A stretch of DNA of 64,000 nt, from contig JAIOPC010000002.1 of the NCBI GenBank assembly GCA_021414085.1, positions 124,001 to 188,000 of the forward strand, in the 5' to 3' direction. Made by a program: the position numbers and the translations under genes. This DNA comes from Actinomycetes bacterium. GTDB lineage: Bacteria; Actinomycetota; Acidimicrobiia; Acidimicrobiales; Ilumatobacteraceae. Under the pieces are notes generated by a model. It searched no databases. It was given only the letters and a program-made list of their open reading frames with translations, and was not told the DNA's origin. How positions within the stretch are numbered: the stretch's first letter is position 1; the number at the start of each line of letters is the position of its first letter. Shown here piece after piece: positions 16,551 to 24,356 of this stretch.

Positions 16551-16585
16551 CATAGCGGACAGATGTCGCGCGTCATAGCGGACAG
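16551..16585. repeat. paired CATAGCGGACAG motif, possible remnant insertion-sequence end
   Basis: CATAGCGGACAG occurs at 16551-16562 and 16574-16585, 23 bp apart. On the minus strand it reads CTGTCCGCTATG, followed at the second copy by TGCTGAGACTCG, which resembles the repeated termini of IS481-type elements of actinobacteria as remembered. There is no transposase nearby. Nothing else notable is seen between 16460 and 16688 apart from a 9-bp tandem (GACCCTACG x2) near 16663. Confidence 0.25.
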
Positions 16586-16688
16586 TCGTTGACGCTGGTC
16601 GATGTCCAAAACCCGGCTGGTGATCATTGCTGTCGTGCTCGAAAAGCGCTCTGTCAGGGAAAGCCGACCCTACGGACCCTACGGACCA

Positions 16689-16728
16689 CGAAAAAACAAG
16701 AAGCCCGAACCACAATGAGGGTTCGGGC
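16689..16728 (-). terminator. rho-independent terminator of the tRNA gene
   Basis: Read on the minus strand, GCCCGAACC pairs with GGTTCGGGC around an 8-nt loop and is followed by TTCTTGTTTTTTCG. It lies 27 bp downstream of the tRNA 3' end. Confidence 0.85.
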
Positions 16729-16754
16729 CTTGCCTATGTCTCGCGACATCACAA

Positions 16755-16831
<77 letters not shown>

Positions 16832-16947
16832 GCGGTAACTGCAGGGTATCGCCGTGCCCGCTCGGCGGCAACCGGCCCGCACTGAAGGCGAGCGGCTGAG
16901 CCGATCTAGCTGGGAATAGTTGTGGGCGCAAGGAAGTTGTAGATGAC

Positions 16948-17652
16948 ATGACCATCGAGATCCAACAACCAACTGAGCGATTCGTCACCGACCTCGGCTG
17001 GCTTGACTCGAAGCATTCATTCAACTTCGGGGACCACTGGTCCCCCGAGCACCAGGGCCACGGCCTACTCCTGGTCAACAACGACGACTTGGTCGCGCCC
17101 GCGACAGGGTTTGGCACGCACGGCCATCGCGACATGGAGATCGTGACCTGGGTTCTGTCCGGCACCCTCGAGCACCACGACAGCGCCGGGCATCACGGCC
17201 TGCTGTACCCCGGGCTGGCCCAGCGCATGTCGGCCGGGACCGGCATCCGACATAGCGAGAAGAACCCAAGCGCTGACGACCCCGTGCACTTCGTGCAGAT
17301 GTGGGTTCAGCCCGACACTGCCGGCGTTGAGCCCGGATACGAACAGAAGGACATCAACGACGCACTCGCTGCTGGCGGACTGGTCGCAATCGCTTCCGGC
17401 AAGAATCATCCGACCGCCGTGAAGATCCACCAGCGCGACGCGGTGCTCTGGGGAGCTCGACTGCGCGCCCACGAAACCGTCACGTTGCCTGACGATCAAC
17501 ACGTCCACGCGTTCGTGGCGATCGGCGACGGCCGCCTGTCGACAGGCGAAGAGCTCGCCGAAGGCGCGGCAGCGCGGCTGACCGCTGCGGGTTCACGCGA
17601 GTTCACTGCTGGCGGATCAGGAGCAGAGCTTCTGGTGTGGGCAACAGCCTGA
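16948..17652 (+). CDS. pirin family protein
   Basis: A 234-residue bicupin of the pirin/YhhW type. The N-terminal cupin carries the metal-binding THGHRDMEIVTWVLSG motif and the RMSAGTGIRHSEKNPS motif, followed by HFVQMWVQPD. The C-terminal cupin (about 150-234) is weaker, as usual. YhhW-type pirins have quercetinase activity in vitro; the physiological role is uncertain. It sits between the two tRNA-fMet genes. AAGGAAG lies about 14 nt before the ATG, a long spacing, so the initiation signal is not clear. Confidence 0.92.
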   Translation: MTIEIQQPTERFVTDLGWLDSKHSFNFGDHWSPEHQGHGLLLVNNDDLVAPATGFGTHGHRDMEIVTWVLSGTLEHHDSAGHHGLLYPGLAQRMSAGTGIRHSEKNPSADDPVHFVQMWVQPDTAGVEPGYEQKDINDALAAGGLVAIASGKNHPTAVKIHQRDAVLWGARLRAHETVTLPDDQHVHAFVAIGDGRLSTGEELAEGAAARLTAAGSREFTAGGSGAELLVWATA

Positions 17653-17673
17653 CCGGCCGTCGCGCACGGGGCC

Positions 17674-18780
17674 TCAGGGTTGGAACCGCGGATGGGTGAT
17701 CGTCCCACCTCCGCCGACGGTGACCTGTCCGGTGCCGTCGAGCCCGATCACCGCGGCGGTCGGAGCGTCGTTCACGCCGAACTTGCCTATGACGTAGGTG
17801 TAGATGATCGCACTCCCATCGGGGGTGAACGTCGGTTGGATCGCGTGTTCCTCCACCGCGTCGAAGTCCGTCACCTGTGCTTCCCCGTTGCCGTCGGCGC
17901 GAATCGTGAACAGGTTGTCACCGCGGGAGAACACGATGAGATCCTCCACCGGGCTCCAGTCGGGCGCCGGTGAACCGGGACCTTGGAACGGGCCGCTCAG
18001 CGTGACGAGATACTCGGGCGTCGTTGCCCCCTCGGCGGGCACGACGGCGACCGCCATCGACGTGGCCTTCTCCTCGCTCAACCTGGTGCTCAAGTAGGTG
18101 ACCTCCTCGAAGACGATCAACTCGCCGTCCCCGGACCAACGCGGGTGAAACAACCAAACCGTTCCGGACGTGTCCTCGTAGATCGTGCGAACATCACCGG
18201 AGGCCACGTTCAAGGCGACGATCGCCGACCGTGACGTGGTCGAACCGTTCTCCGACTCGGCGACCATGAATGCGATCTCGGTACCGTCCGGAGACCACGA
18301 CCCGTCCTGCAGCGATCGGCATGGCGAGACGCACTCGTACACGGTCTTCAGTTCCGAACCATCGGCGTTGACCGTCCAGAGGCGCGAGAACGACGTGTCG
18401 AACACGATGCGAAGCCCGTCACGTGACCAATCGGGGTGCTCCTGCCTACGAGGGGCCTCGGACGCAATGACGTTCAAGTCGGAGCCATCGGGCAGCACTG
18501 TCTGAACACCATCGCCACCCTGAAACACGATCAGAGAATCGGCTAGCGAACCCAGGTGCGCCCGTGTTGACTCCGGCATTGTGGTGTCCGGCGAACTGGT
18601 TGACAGCGACGTTGTATCCGCAACATCGGTCGAATCGACCGGTTCCACGGTCGACGCTGACGACTCGTCCGTTGACGAACAGCCGACGAGCGCGAGCGCA
18701 GCGACGCCGGCGACCGCCGCGTACCTGTGAGCTCGTCGACCTCGGCTCGGACCTGCTTGGGGAGTGGCGATTGAGCGCAC
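17674..18780 (-). CDS. lipoprotein with TolB/WD40-like beta-propeller
   Basis: A 368-residue protein with an N-terminal signal ending in a lipobox (AALALVGC), a Ser/Thr-rich tether to about residue 65, then repeated blades with the PD40 pattern: PDWSRDGLRIVFD, GSWSPDGTEIAFM, PRWSGDGELIVFE, DWSPVEDLIVFSRGD and PTFTPDGSAIIYT. These fold as a six- or seven-blade propeller on the outer face of the membrane. Such proteins are usually scaffolds or binding proteins and no enzyme residues are apparent. It ends 21 bp from the convergent pirin gene; upstream lies tRNA-fMet copy 2. Confidence 0.86.
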   Translation of the reverse strand: MRSIATPQAGPSRGRRAHRYAAVAGVAALALVGCSSTDESSASTVEPVDSTDVADTTSLSTSSPDTTMPESTRAHLGSLADSLIVFQGGDGVQTVLPDGSDLNVIASEAPRRQEHPDWSRDGLRIVFDTSFSRLWTVNADGSELKTVYECVSPCRSLQDGSWSPDGTEIAFMVAESENGSTTSRSAIVALNVASGDVRTIYEDTSGTVWLFHPRWSGDGELIVFEEVTYLSTRLSEEKATSMAVAVVPAEGATTPEYLVTLSGPFQGPGSPAPDWSPVEDLIVFSRGDNLFTIRADGNGEAQVTDFDAVEEHAIQPTFTPDGSAIIYTYVIGKFGVNDAPTAAVIGLDGTGQVTVGGGGTITHPRFQP

Positions 18781-18893
18781 GATGCCTCCTGGCGGAACAT
18801 GATGAGTGGGACGCCGTCATCTGGCCACAAGCCTTCGACAACGTCAGAGACCCTCTCCGATTTCCCGGAAAAGGCCCTGACCTGGTTCTTACT

Positions 18894-18970
<77 letters not shown>

Positions 18971-19060
18971 GCGGTAACTGCAAGGTATCGCCGCGCTGGC
19001 TCGGCGGCAACCGGTGCCCGCCAGGCACAGCACCCCCGCCGCCCGGTAGGTTGCATCGCT

Positions 19061-20488
19061 ATGACTCCCACCGCTGGCACTCGCACAGGCGTCGGTGCGT
19101 GTGCGCTGGCTGCATTCGGTTCGGTGGTCAACCCCGGTACGGGCCACCTCGCCGTGCACGCACGCATCACACGGGCAACGCTTGTCGCGTCGGTGCTGAA
19201 CCTCGCTGCCACAGTCGTGTCGATACTGATCTTGGGGCCAGTGCGCAAGCAGGCCGACTTGGTGGAGATCATCGCCGACCGCACCGTCCTGCTTGGCCTC
19301 GGCGTGGCACTGGCCACGATGGCAATCGCTCGTCTCTACACCGCGTTCGACTCGGCATGGTTGGCGCGCCCAACCAGCAGCACCCGCTTACGACTCGCAG
19401 CCGCGCTCGCCGTCGGCGTGTTGGCGATCGGTGGCGTGGCGCCACTCGCCATCGCAGCCAACTACGCGTGGGAAGCCGATCAGACCGCCGAGAAAGTATT
19501 CGGCAACGACGACGCAACTACGGCAGTTCCGACACCGCTGCCCACCACTCCTGTCACCGGTTCCACCGTTGCGGTCACCGGCTCCACAATTGAAGCCACC
19601 ACGACCACCGAGCCGTTGTTCGAAGGCGAGTCGCGCGTGAACGTGTTGCTGCTCGGCGGCGATGCTGGCCCCGGTCGCCCGGGTTTGCGCACCGACTCGA
19701 TGGTCGTCGTCTCGATCGACTCGGTCACTGGTACCGGCGTCATCATCTCGATCCCGCGCAACATGGACGACATTCCGTTCCCAGAAGGCACGCCGCTGCA
19801 CGACAAGTATCCCGAGGGCTTCGACGGACTTGCCAACGCGATCTACACGTACGGCGACACCCATCGCGACCTGCTGGGTGGTGTCGAAGATGCTGGCGCG
19901 CAGGCGATCAAGCTCGGCATCTCGCAGTTGCTCGGCATCCCCATCCACTACTACGTGTTGGTCGACATGGCCGGCTTCGTCGACATTGTCGACGCGCTCG
20001 GCGGCATCGACATCTATGTACCCAAGCGCATGCCGACGCCCGGCAACCCCCGCGGCGCGAAGCACCCGGTGCCGGAGTACATCGAAAAGGGTCAGCAACA
20101 CATGGACGGAACGCTGGCACTCGCCTACGCCCGCACGCGTGAAGCCGACGACGATTACCACCGCATGAGTCGTCAGCAGTGTCTGCTCGGCTCGTTGGGG
20201 AAGGCGGCCACACCAATGGCGCTCACGCTCGGCTTCACCGAGCTGATGTCGGCCTTCGGCGATGCGGTGCACACCGACATTCCGCGCGACAAGCTGGACG
20301 ACTTCGCAAGGTTGATCGAGCTCTTCAACGACGCCGGCGGCGTCGCCGCCACGCACCGTTTGCATCTGGGCAAACCATTGGTCGACCCCTTCCGCTGGAA
20401 GCCCGACGAGATCCGAACGCTCGTTGCTGTGGCGTTCGCGCCGATCGTCCTCGACATCGACGTGCCGCTGCTGGAAGAGACCTGCTAG
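19061..20488 (+). CDS. LytR-CpsA-Psr (LCP) family protein
   Basis: LCP enzymes transfer polyprenyl-phosphate-linked glycopolymers to peptidoglycan (or arabinogalactan in relatives). This 475-residue protein has three N-terminal membrane helices (about 37-60, 78-96, 110-130), a Thr/Pro-rich linker and an extracytoplasmic LCP domain (about 195-400). Motifs include RVNVLLLGGDAG, LRTDSMVVVSID, ISIPRNM, VDMAGFVDIVDALGGIDI, LAYARTREADDDYHRMSRQQ. The conserved Asp/Arg residues that bind the lipid pyrophosphate are present. TAGGTT sits 8 nt before the ATG, consistent with a leaderless mRNA. Confidence 0.93.
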   Translation: MTPTAGTRTGVGACALAAFGSVVNPGTGHLAVHARITRATLVASVLNLAATVVSILILGPVRKQADLVEIIADRTVLLGLGVALATMAIARLYTAFDSAWLARPTSSTRLRLAAALAVGVLAIGGVAPLAIAANYAWEADQTAEKVFGNDDATTAVPTPLPTTPVTGSTVAVTGSTIEATTTTEPLFEGESRVNVLLLGGDAGPGRPGLRTDSMVVVSIDSVTGTGVIISIPRNMDDIPFPEGTPLHDKYPEGFDGLANAIYTYGDTHRDLLGGVEDAGAQAIKLGISQLLGIPIHYYVLVDMAGFVDIVDALGGIDIYVPKRMPTPGNPRGAKHPVPEYIEKGQQHMDGTLALAYARTREADDDYHRMSRQQCLLGSLGKAATPMALTLGFTELMSAFGDAVHTDIPRDKLDDFARLIELFNDAGGVAATHRLHLGKPLVDPFRWKPDEIRTLVAVAFAPIVLDIDVPLLEETC

Positions 20489-20575
20489 TTACACGCTACG
20501 ACGGCGGTTGCAGCCCGAGCTTGGCTGCGATCGTCGGGCCACACCACGTGATGCCGTGTCGGCGACCGAGCTCGT

Positions 20576-20965
20576 TCATGGTCTGCGGGTCGGGCGGCGC
20601 GGTGGCTGCATCATCTCGCCGAAGTAGGCATCGAATCCGCCGGGCGTCATCAGGTTGATGGCGCGCACCGGTGGCTGATCGGCGTTGATATTCGAGAACG
20701 TATGCGCCAACCCTGGCGGCACCGACGCGAAGTCGCCAGGACCAAGGTCGATGAGCTCGTCGCCGACCTGAACCGTGAGCGTGCCTTCCAGCACCAGGAA
20801 CGCGTCGTCCTGGTCGTCGTGAATGTGTAACGGCGGGCCGGCGAGGTACGGAATGGTCGACACCATGAAGTCGTACCTGCCGTTGGTATTCGCGCCGCCA
20901 GCTCGCATAGCCCCAGCGGGGCCGGGGACAACGTTGGCACCGCGGCTGACAAACACTTCCGGCAT
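20576..20965 (-). CDS. cupin-domain protein, C-terminus frameshifted
   Basis: The start at 20965 follows GAGGAGG by 5 nt. The 129 residues contain a conserved cupin barrel: PLHIHDDQDDAFLVLEGTLT, then DFASVPPGLAHTFSN, with the metal-binding histidines and acidic residues of motif 1. After GEMMQP the frame becomes PRRPTRRP and stops. In the +1 frame the DNA continues DPQTMNELGRRHGITWCGPT to a stop at 20496, which is the usual tail of such cupins. The full span 20496-20965 is 470 bp, one base short of 157 codons. A one-base loss near 20595-20612 explains this. It may still fold, since the barrel is complete. Confidence 0.75.
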   Translation of the reverse strand: MPEVFVSRGANVVPGPAGAMRAGGANTNGRYDFMVSTIPYLAGPPLHIHDDQDDAFLVLEGTLTVQVGDELIDLGPGDFASVPPGLAHTFSNINADQPPVRAINLMTPGGFDAYFGEMMQPPRRPTRRP

Positions 20966-21023
20966 ATCGGCCTCCTCTGAAGTGACTCCGATGGCGATCG
21001 TATTCGATTCGCCCGGCGCCTCG

Positions 21024-21443
21024 TTACGGGCCGACGCGCTGCTTGCCTTCCAGGATCTGTGCACCGAGTCCTTCGAGTTGTTCGGCTGTCGCGTGCTCCG
21101 CTAAGCGCGGAAGGAGTTTGGTCTCCTCCACTCGAGCGTGATCGCCGACGAACGCTTGCAATGTCTGAAAGGCATCGACCAGCCGAGTACCTTCCAGCGC
21201 GGCGACCACCTCGATCTGCTTCTTGACTGCTGAGTGCGCGGCGGCCAACCGGTCCATCAGCGCCGGGTCGTCGACGAGGCGGGCGGCCAGCGCGTACAGC
21301 GGGGCGTGCTCGACATCGTCGCGGGCACGCAGCGCGCCGAGTGTCTGCCCGACGAGCGACCAATCAAGAGTCGCGTTGAAGCGGCCGAACAGCTCGCGGA
21401 CTCGCTCGTGCTCGGCACGAACAAGGTCGATTCCATTTGCCAC
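21024..21443 (-). CDS. hemerythrin/HHE-domain protein
   Basis: A 139-residue all-helical protein with the HHE pattern: AEHERVRELFGRF near residue 11, EHAPLYALAARL, AHSAVKKQIE, and FVGDHARVEETKLLPRL. These His and Glu residues would bind a di-iron centre for oxygen, NO or redox sensing. It is cytoplasmic. It lies 58 bp upstream of the cupin on the same strand and 54 bp downstream of the NfnB-like gene, so it may be the middle of a minus-strand run (NfnA-NfnB-hemerythrin-cupin). A second, different hemerythrin flanks the other end of the pair at 23865. Confidence 0.85.
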   Translation of the reverse strand: MANGIDLVRAEHERVRELFGRFNATLDWSLVGQTLGALRARDDVEHAPLYALAARLVDDPALMDRLAAAHSAVKKQIEVVAALEGTRLVDAFQTLQAFVGDHARVEETKLLPRLAEHATAEQLEGLGAQILEGKQRVGP

Positions 21444-21497
21444 GTCTGCCCCCCGACTAGTCGAGGGTGGCTACCCCATCGCCAGGGCTGCCAAACG

Positions 21498-22925
21498 TCA
21501 GGTGCTCAGCGCTACTGGGGTTCCCTGCAGGTACGTATCGATCGAATTCGCAACGCGCTTGCCGTCGGCCATCGCCAGAATCACCGTCGCCGAGCCACGG
21601 ACGATGTCGCCGCCAGCGAACACTCCGGGCAAGTTCGTCATGCCACGCTCGTCGGCGACAAGGTATCCGCGATTTGAGAGTGCAAGATCCGGCGACGACG
21701 AAGTCAGCAACGGGTTCGCGCGAGTGCCGACAGCCACAACGACCTCGTCACACGGAATCACTCGTTCGCTACCCGGGATCGGTTGCGGTGCGCGGCGGCC
21801 GGACTCGTCAGGCTCGCCCAACTCGGTTTCGATCACTCGCAACCCTGTGACCCATCGTTCGGCGTTGCCCTCGATGGCCACCGGGTTCACCTGGAACTCG
21901 AACGTCACGCCCTCTTGTTCGGCGTGGTGCACTTCTTCCACACGCGCCGGCATTTCCGGGCGACTGCGCCGGTACACGATCGTTGCCTGCCCGGCGCCCA
22001 ACCGGCGCGCCGTGCGCACTGCGTCGATGGCCACGTTGCCGCCGCCGATCACCACCACCCGATCACCGCGCAACACCGGTGTGTCGGCTTCGGGGAACGC
22101 GTACGCACGCATGAGGTTCACGCGCGTCAGATACTCGTTAGCGGTGTAGACACCTTTGAAACCCTCGCCCGGTATGTCGAGAAACATCGGCAGGCCAGCA
22201 CCGACGCTGATGAACAACGCGTCGAAACTCTTGCGCAGCTCGTCGAGTGTGTAAGTGCGCCCGATCACGACGTTGCATTCGATGTGCACTCCGAGCGCGA
22301 CCAGACGCTCGACTTCGTTTTCGACGATCTCATTCGGCAAGCGGAACTCGGGTATGCCGTACGACAGCACTCCACCGGGAAGGTGCAGCGCTTCGTAGAT
22401 CGTCACGTCGTGGCCGCGACGGGCCAACTCGCCCGCCGCAGTCAGGCCACCCGGCCCGGCACCGATGATCGCGACTCGCCGACCGGAACGCTCAACCGCG
22501 GCAACGTCGTCGTACACGTGGCCACGCGCCCAATCAGCGACGAATCGTTCGAGGTGACCGATCGCCACCGGCGCACCCTTGCGGCCACGCACGCACTCGG
22601 CTTCGCATTGATGCTCTTGCGGACACACTCGGCCGGTCACGGCGGGCAGCGCATTGTCGCCGAACAGGGTGCGCGCCGCGGCTGCCAAGTCGCCAGCTTC
22701 GATGCTGGCAACGAACGAGGGAATGTCGACCGACACCGGACAACCCTCCACACACGTTGGGCGCGCACACGCGATACAACGCTGCGCTTCCAGCAACGCA
22801 AGGTGCTCGGTGAACCCGAGGTTCACTTCGGTGAACGAGCCCGACCGCTCGGTGGCATCGCGCGTTGGCATCTCCTGGCGGCCAATCGCGAGGCGCTCGC
22901 GCTTGGTCAGTGGCTCGCCTGTCAT
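21498..22925 (-). CDS. NfnB/GltD-like NADPH-binding flavoprotein subunit
   Basis: A 475-residue protein of the glutamate-synthase small-chain type: an N-terminal [4Fe-4S] domain (CIACARPTCVEGCPV; CPQEHQCEAEC), an FAD dinucleotide fold (VAIIGAGPGGLTAAGELARR), an NADP fold (VVIGGGNVAIDAVRTARRLG), and GVFAGGDIVRGSATVILAM near the end. ATG 22925 has GAGGAG 7 nt upstream, overlapping the stop of the upstream gene, so the pair is translationally coupled. Alone it could be GltD, but no large glutamate synthase chain is here and its partner is an NfnA/SudB-type subunit. It is therefore most likely NfnAB, the NADH-dependent ferredoxin:NADP oxidoreductase, or a sulfide-dehydrogenase-like variant. Confidence 0.85.
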   Translation of the reverse strand: MTGEPLTKRERLAIGRQEMPTRDATERSGSFTEVNLGFTEHLALLEAQRCIACARPTCVEGCPVSVDIPSFVASIEAGDLAAAARTLFGDNALPAVTGRVCPQEHQCEAECVRGRKGAPVAIGHLERFVADWARGHVYDDVAAVERSGRRVAIIGAGPGGLTAAGELARRGHDVTIYEALHLPGGVLSYGIPEFRLPNEIVENEVERLVALGVHIECNVVIGRTYTLDELRKSFDALFISVGAGLPMFLDIPGEGFKGVYTANEYLTRVNLMRAYAFPEADTPVLRGDRVVVIGGGNVAIDAVRTARRLGAGQATIVYRRSRPEMPARVEEVHHAEQEGVTFEFQVNPVAIEGNAERWVTGLRVIETELGEPDESGRRAPQPIPGSERVIPCDEVVVAVGTRANPLLTSSSPDLALSNRGYLVADERGMTNLPGVFAGGDIVRGSATVILAMADGKRVANSIDTYLQGTPVALST

Positions 22926-22935
22926 GTGCCGCTCC

Positions 22936-23778
22936 TCACCCCGTGCCGCGGCACTCGTGGCCGACCGCAGCTCGTTCATCGTCGCGATAGGTCGTTAGTC
23001 GGTCGGCGAGTTCTGCGAAGTCGACGGCGTGCCCATCGAACTCGGGTCCGTCGACGCACGCAAAGCGCATCACGCCACCGATCGTCACGCGGCACCCACC
23101 GCACATGCCGGTGCCATCGACCATGATCGGGTTGAGCGACACGATCGTGTGCACGTTGGACGCTTCGGTCACTGCCGATACGGCGCGCATCATCGGAACC
23201 GGCCCGGCCGCGTAGACGACATCAAGCTGGCGCGTAGCGACAAGATCGGCGAGCGCTTCGGTGACAAAACCAGCGCGACCGGCACTGCCATCGTCGGTGC
23301 ACACGATCAGCTCACCGAACTCGCGGAACTGTTCTTCAAACAGAACGTTCGCGCTCGTGCGACCGCCCAGCACTGTGATCACGTCGACGCCAATCTCCGA
23401 CAGCCGACGCGCGATCGGATAGATGACCGCGGCACCAACCCCGCCAGCGACACAAACGGCCGTGCCCTTGGTGATCAGATCCGTGGGCTGGCCGAGCGGG
23501 CCGACCACGTCGTCGATGAACTCGCCTGCAGCAACCGCCACCAAATCCGACGTGCTCTTACCAACGGCCTGCACGACCAGCTCGATCGTTCCGGCGCTGA
23601 CATCGCTGTCGACGATGGTGAGCGGGATGCGCTCGGCACCGGGGCCAAGCCGAATGATCACGAATTGGCCGGGCTGACGCACTTCTGCGACGCGGGGCGC
23701 CACCAACACCAAACGATGAACCGTGGGCGACAACCCCGCCGGGGTCAACAGGGTGTTCGAGACCACTTGGTGACTCAC
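22936..23778 (-). CDS. NfnA/SudB-like FAD and [2Fe-2S] subunit
   Basis: A 280-residue protein of the sulfide/dihydroorotate-dehydrogenase-like FAD/NAD-binding family. An FAD-binding barrel (PGQFVIIRLGPGAERIPLTI) precedes the NAD fold (VCVAGGVGAAVIYPIARRL; VYAAGPVPMMRAVS), and a C-terminal four-cysteine [2Fe-2S] motif (GTGMCGGCRVTI...FACVDGPEF) ends it. This is the layout of NfnA/SudB. It lies directly upstream of the NfnB-like gene with a 10-bp gap. Together they would move electrons between NAD(H), NADP(H) and ferredoxin. The direction in an aerobe, and whether bifurcation occurs, cannot be read from the sequence. Confidence 0.85.
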   Translation of the reverse strand: MSHQVVSNTLLTPAGLSPTVHRLVLVAPRVAEVRQPGQFVIIRLGPGAERIPLTIVDSDVSAGTIELVVQAVGKSTSDLVAVAAGEFIDDVVGPLGQPTDLITKGTAVCVAGGVGAAVIYPIARRLSEIGVDVITVLGGRTSANVLFEEQFREFGELIVCTDDGSAGRAGFVTEALADLVATRQLDVVYAAGPVPMMRAVSAVTEASNVHTIVSLNPIMVDGTGMCGGCRVTIGGVMRFACVDGPEFDGHAVDFAELADRLTTYRDDERAAVGHECRGTG

Positions 23779-23864
23779 CAGGTGATGGTACGACCGCCGC
23801 TACCTCGCTGTCTTGGGACTTCCGACCCTTCTTGATCGGGCGCCCAGTTCGGCAAAATGGGTCC

Positions 23865-24341
23865 ATGGCCGACGTCGACGTAATCGAACTCCTTGAGGCA
23901 GATCATCGACTGATCGGGCAACTCGTGATGGAACTAGAGGCGGCCGACGACCCGACCGAGATTCGTTCCCTGTTTCTGCGCGTCGGGCAAGAGTTGGCCG
24001 CCCACGAGGCGGTCGAGCAGCAGGTGTTGTTCCCGGCGTTCGGTCGCGCACTCGCCGCCGCCGGCGAGAACACAATCGACCGGCGCATGGGCGAGCACGA
24101 AGAAGTGAACGAGTTGCTCGCCGAGATGCGCATCCTTGCCCCCGACGGCTTCGGATTCGCCAAACGAGCCAGTGCTCTGCTGCTCGAAGTGAACAGCCAC
24201 TTCCAGTTCGAAGAGGAAACCGTGTTCACGCGTATGCGGGCAGCGATGAAACCCGATGAGTTAGTCGAGTTGGCAACGCAAGCGGCCACCGTCAAGCGCC
24301 ATGCGCCCGCGTTTCCCAACGACCACCCGCACCTCGGTTAG
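23865..24341 (+). CDS. hemerythrin-domain protein
   Basis: A 158-residue HHE protein: IELLEADHRLIGQLVMELE, AAHEAVEQQVLFPAF, MGEHEEVNELLAEM and VNSHFQFEEETVFTRMR carry the expected His/Glu ligands of a di-iron site, more complete than in the copy at 21024. The ATG at 23865 follows CAAAAT by 6 nt, a leaderless-like arrangement; the longer reading from 23832 has no support. It is divergent from the NfnAB-like operon (86 bp apart). Oxygen, NO or iron handling is possible but not shown. Confidence 0.87.
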   Translation: MADVDVIELLEADHRLIGQLVMELEAADDPTEIRSLFLRVGQELAAHEAVEQQVLFPAFGRALAAAGENTIDRRMGEHEEVNELLAEMRILAPDGFGFAKRASALLLEVNSHFQFEEETVFTRMRAAMKPDELVELATQAATVKRHAPAFPNDHPHLG

Positions 24342-24356
24342 CAGCCCCGAGCCGCG

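Noticed and set aside
21498-22925. Glutamate synthase small chain (gltD)
   Set aside because: Similar fold, but there is no large chain and the partner is an NfnA/SudB-type [2Fe-2S] flavoprotein with a coupled start, so an NfnB-like role is more likely.
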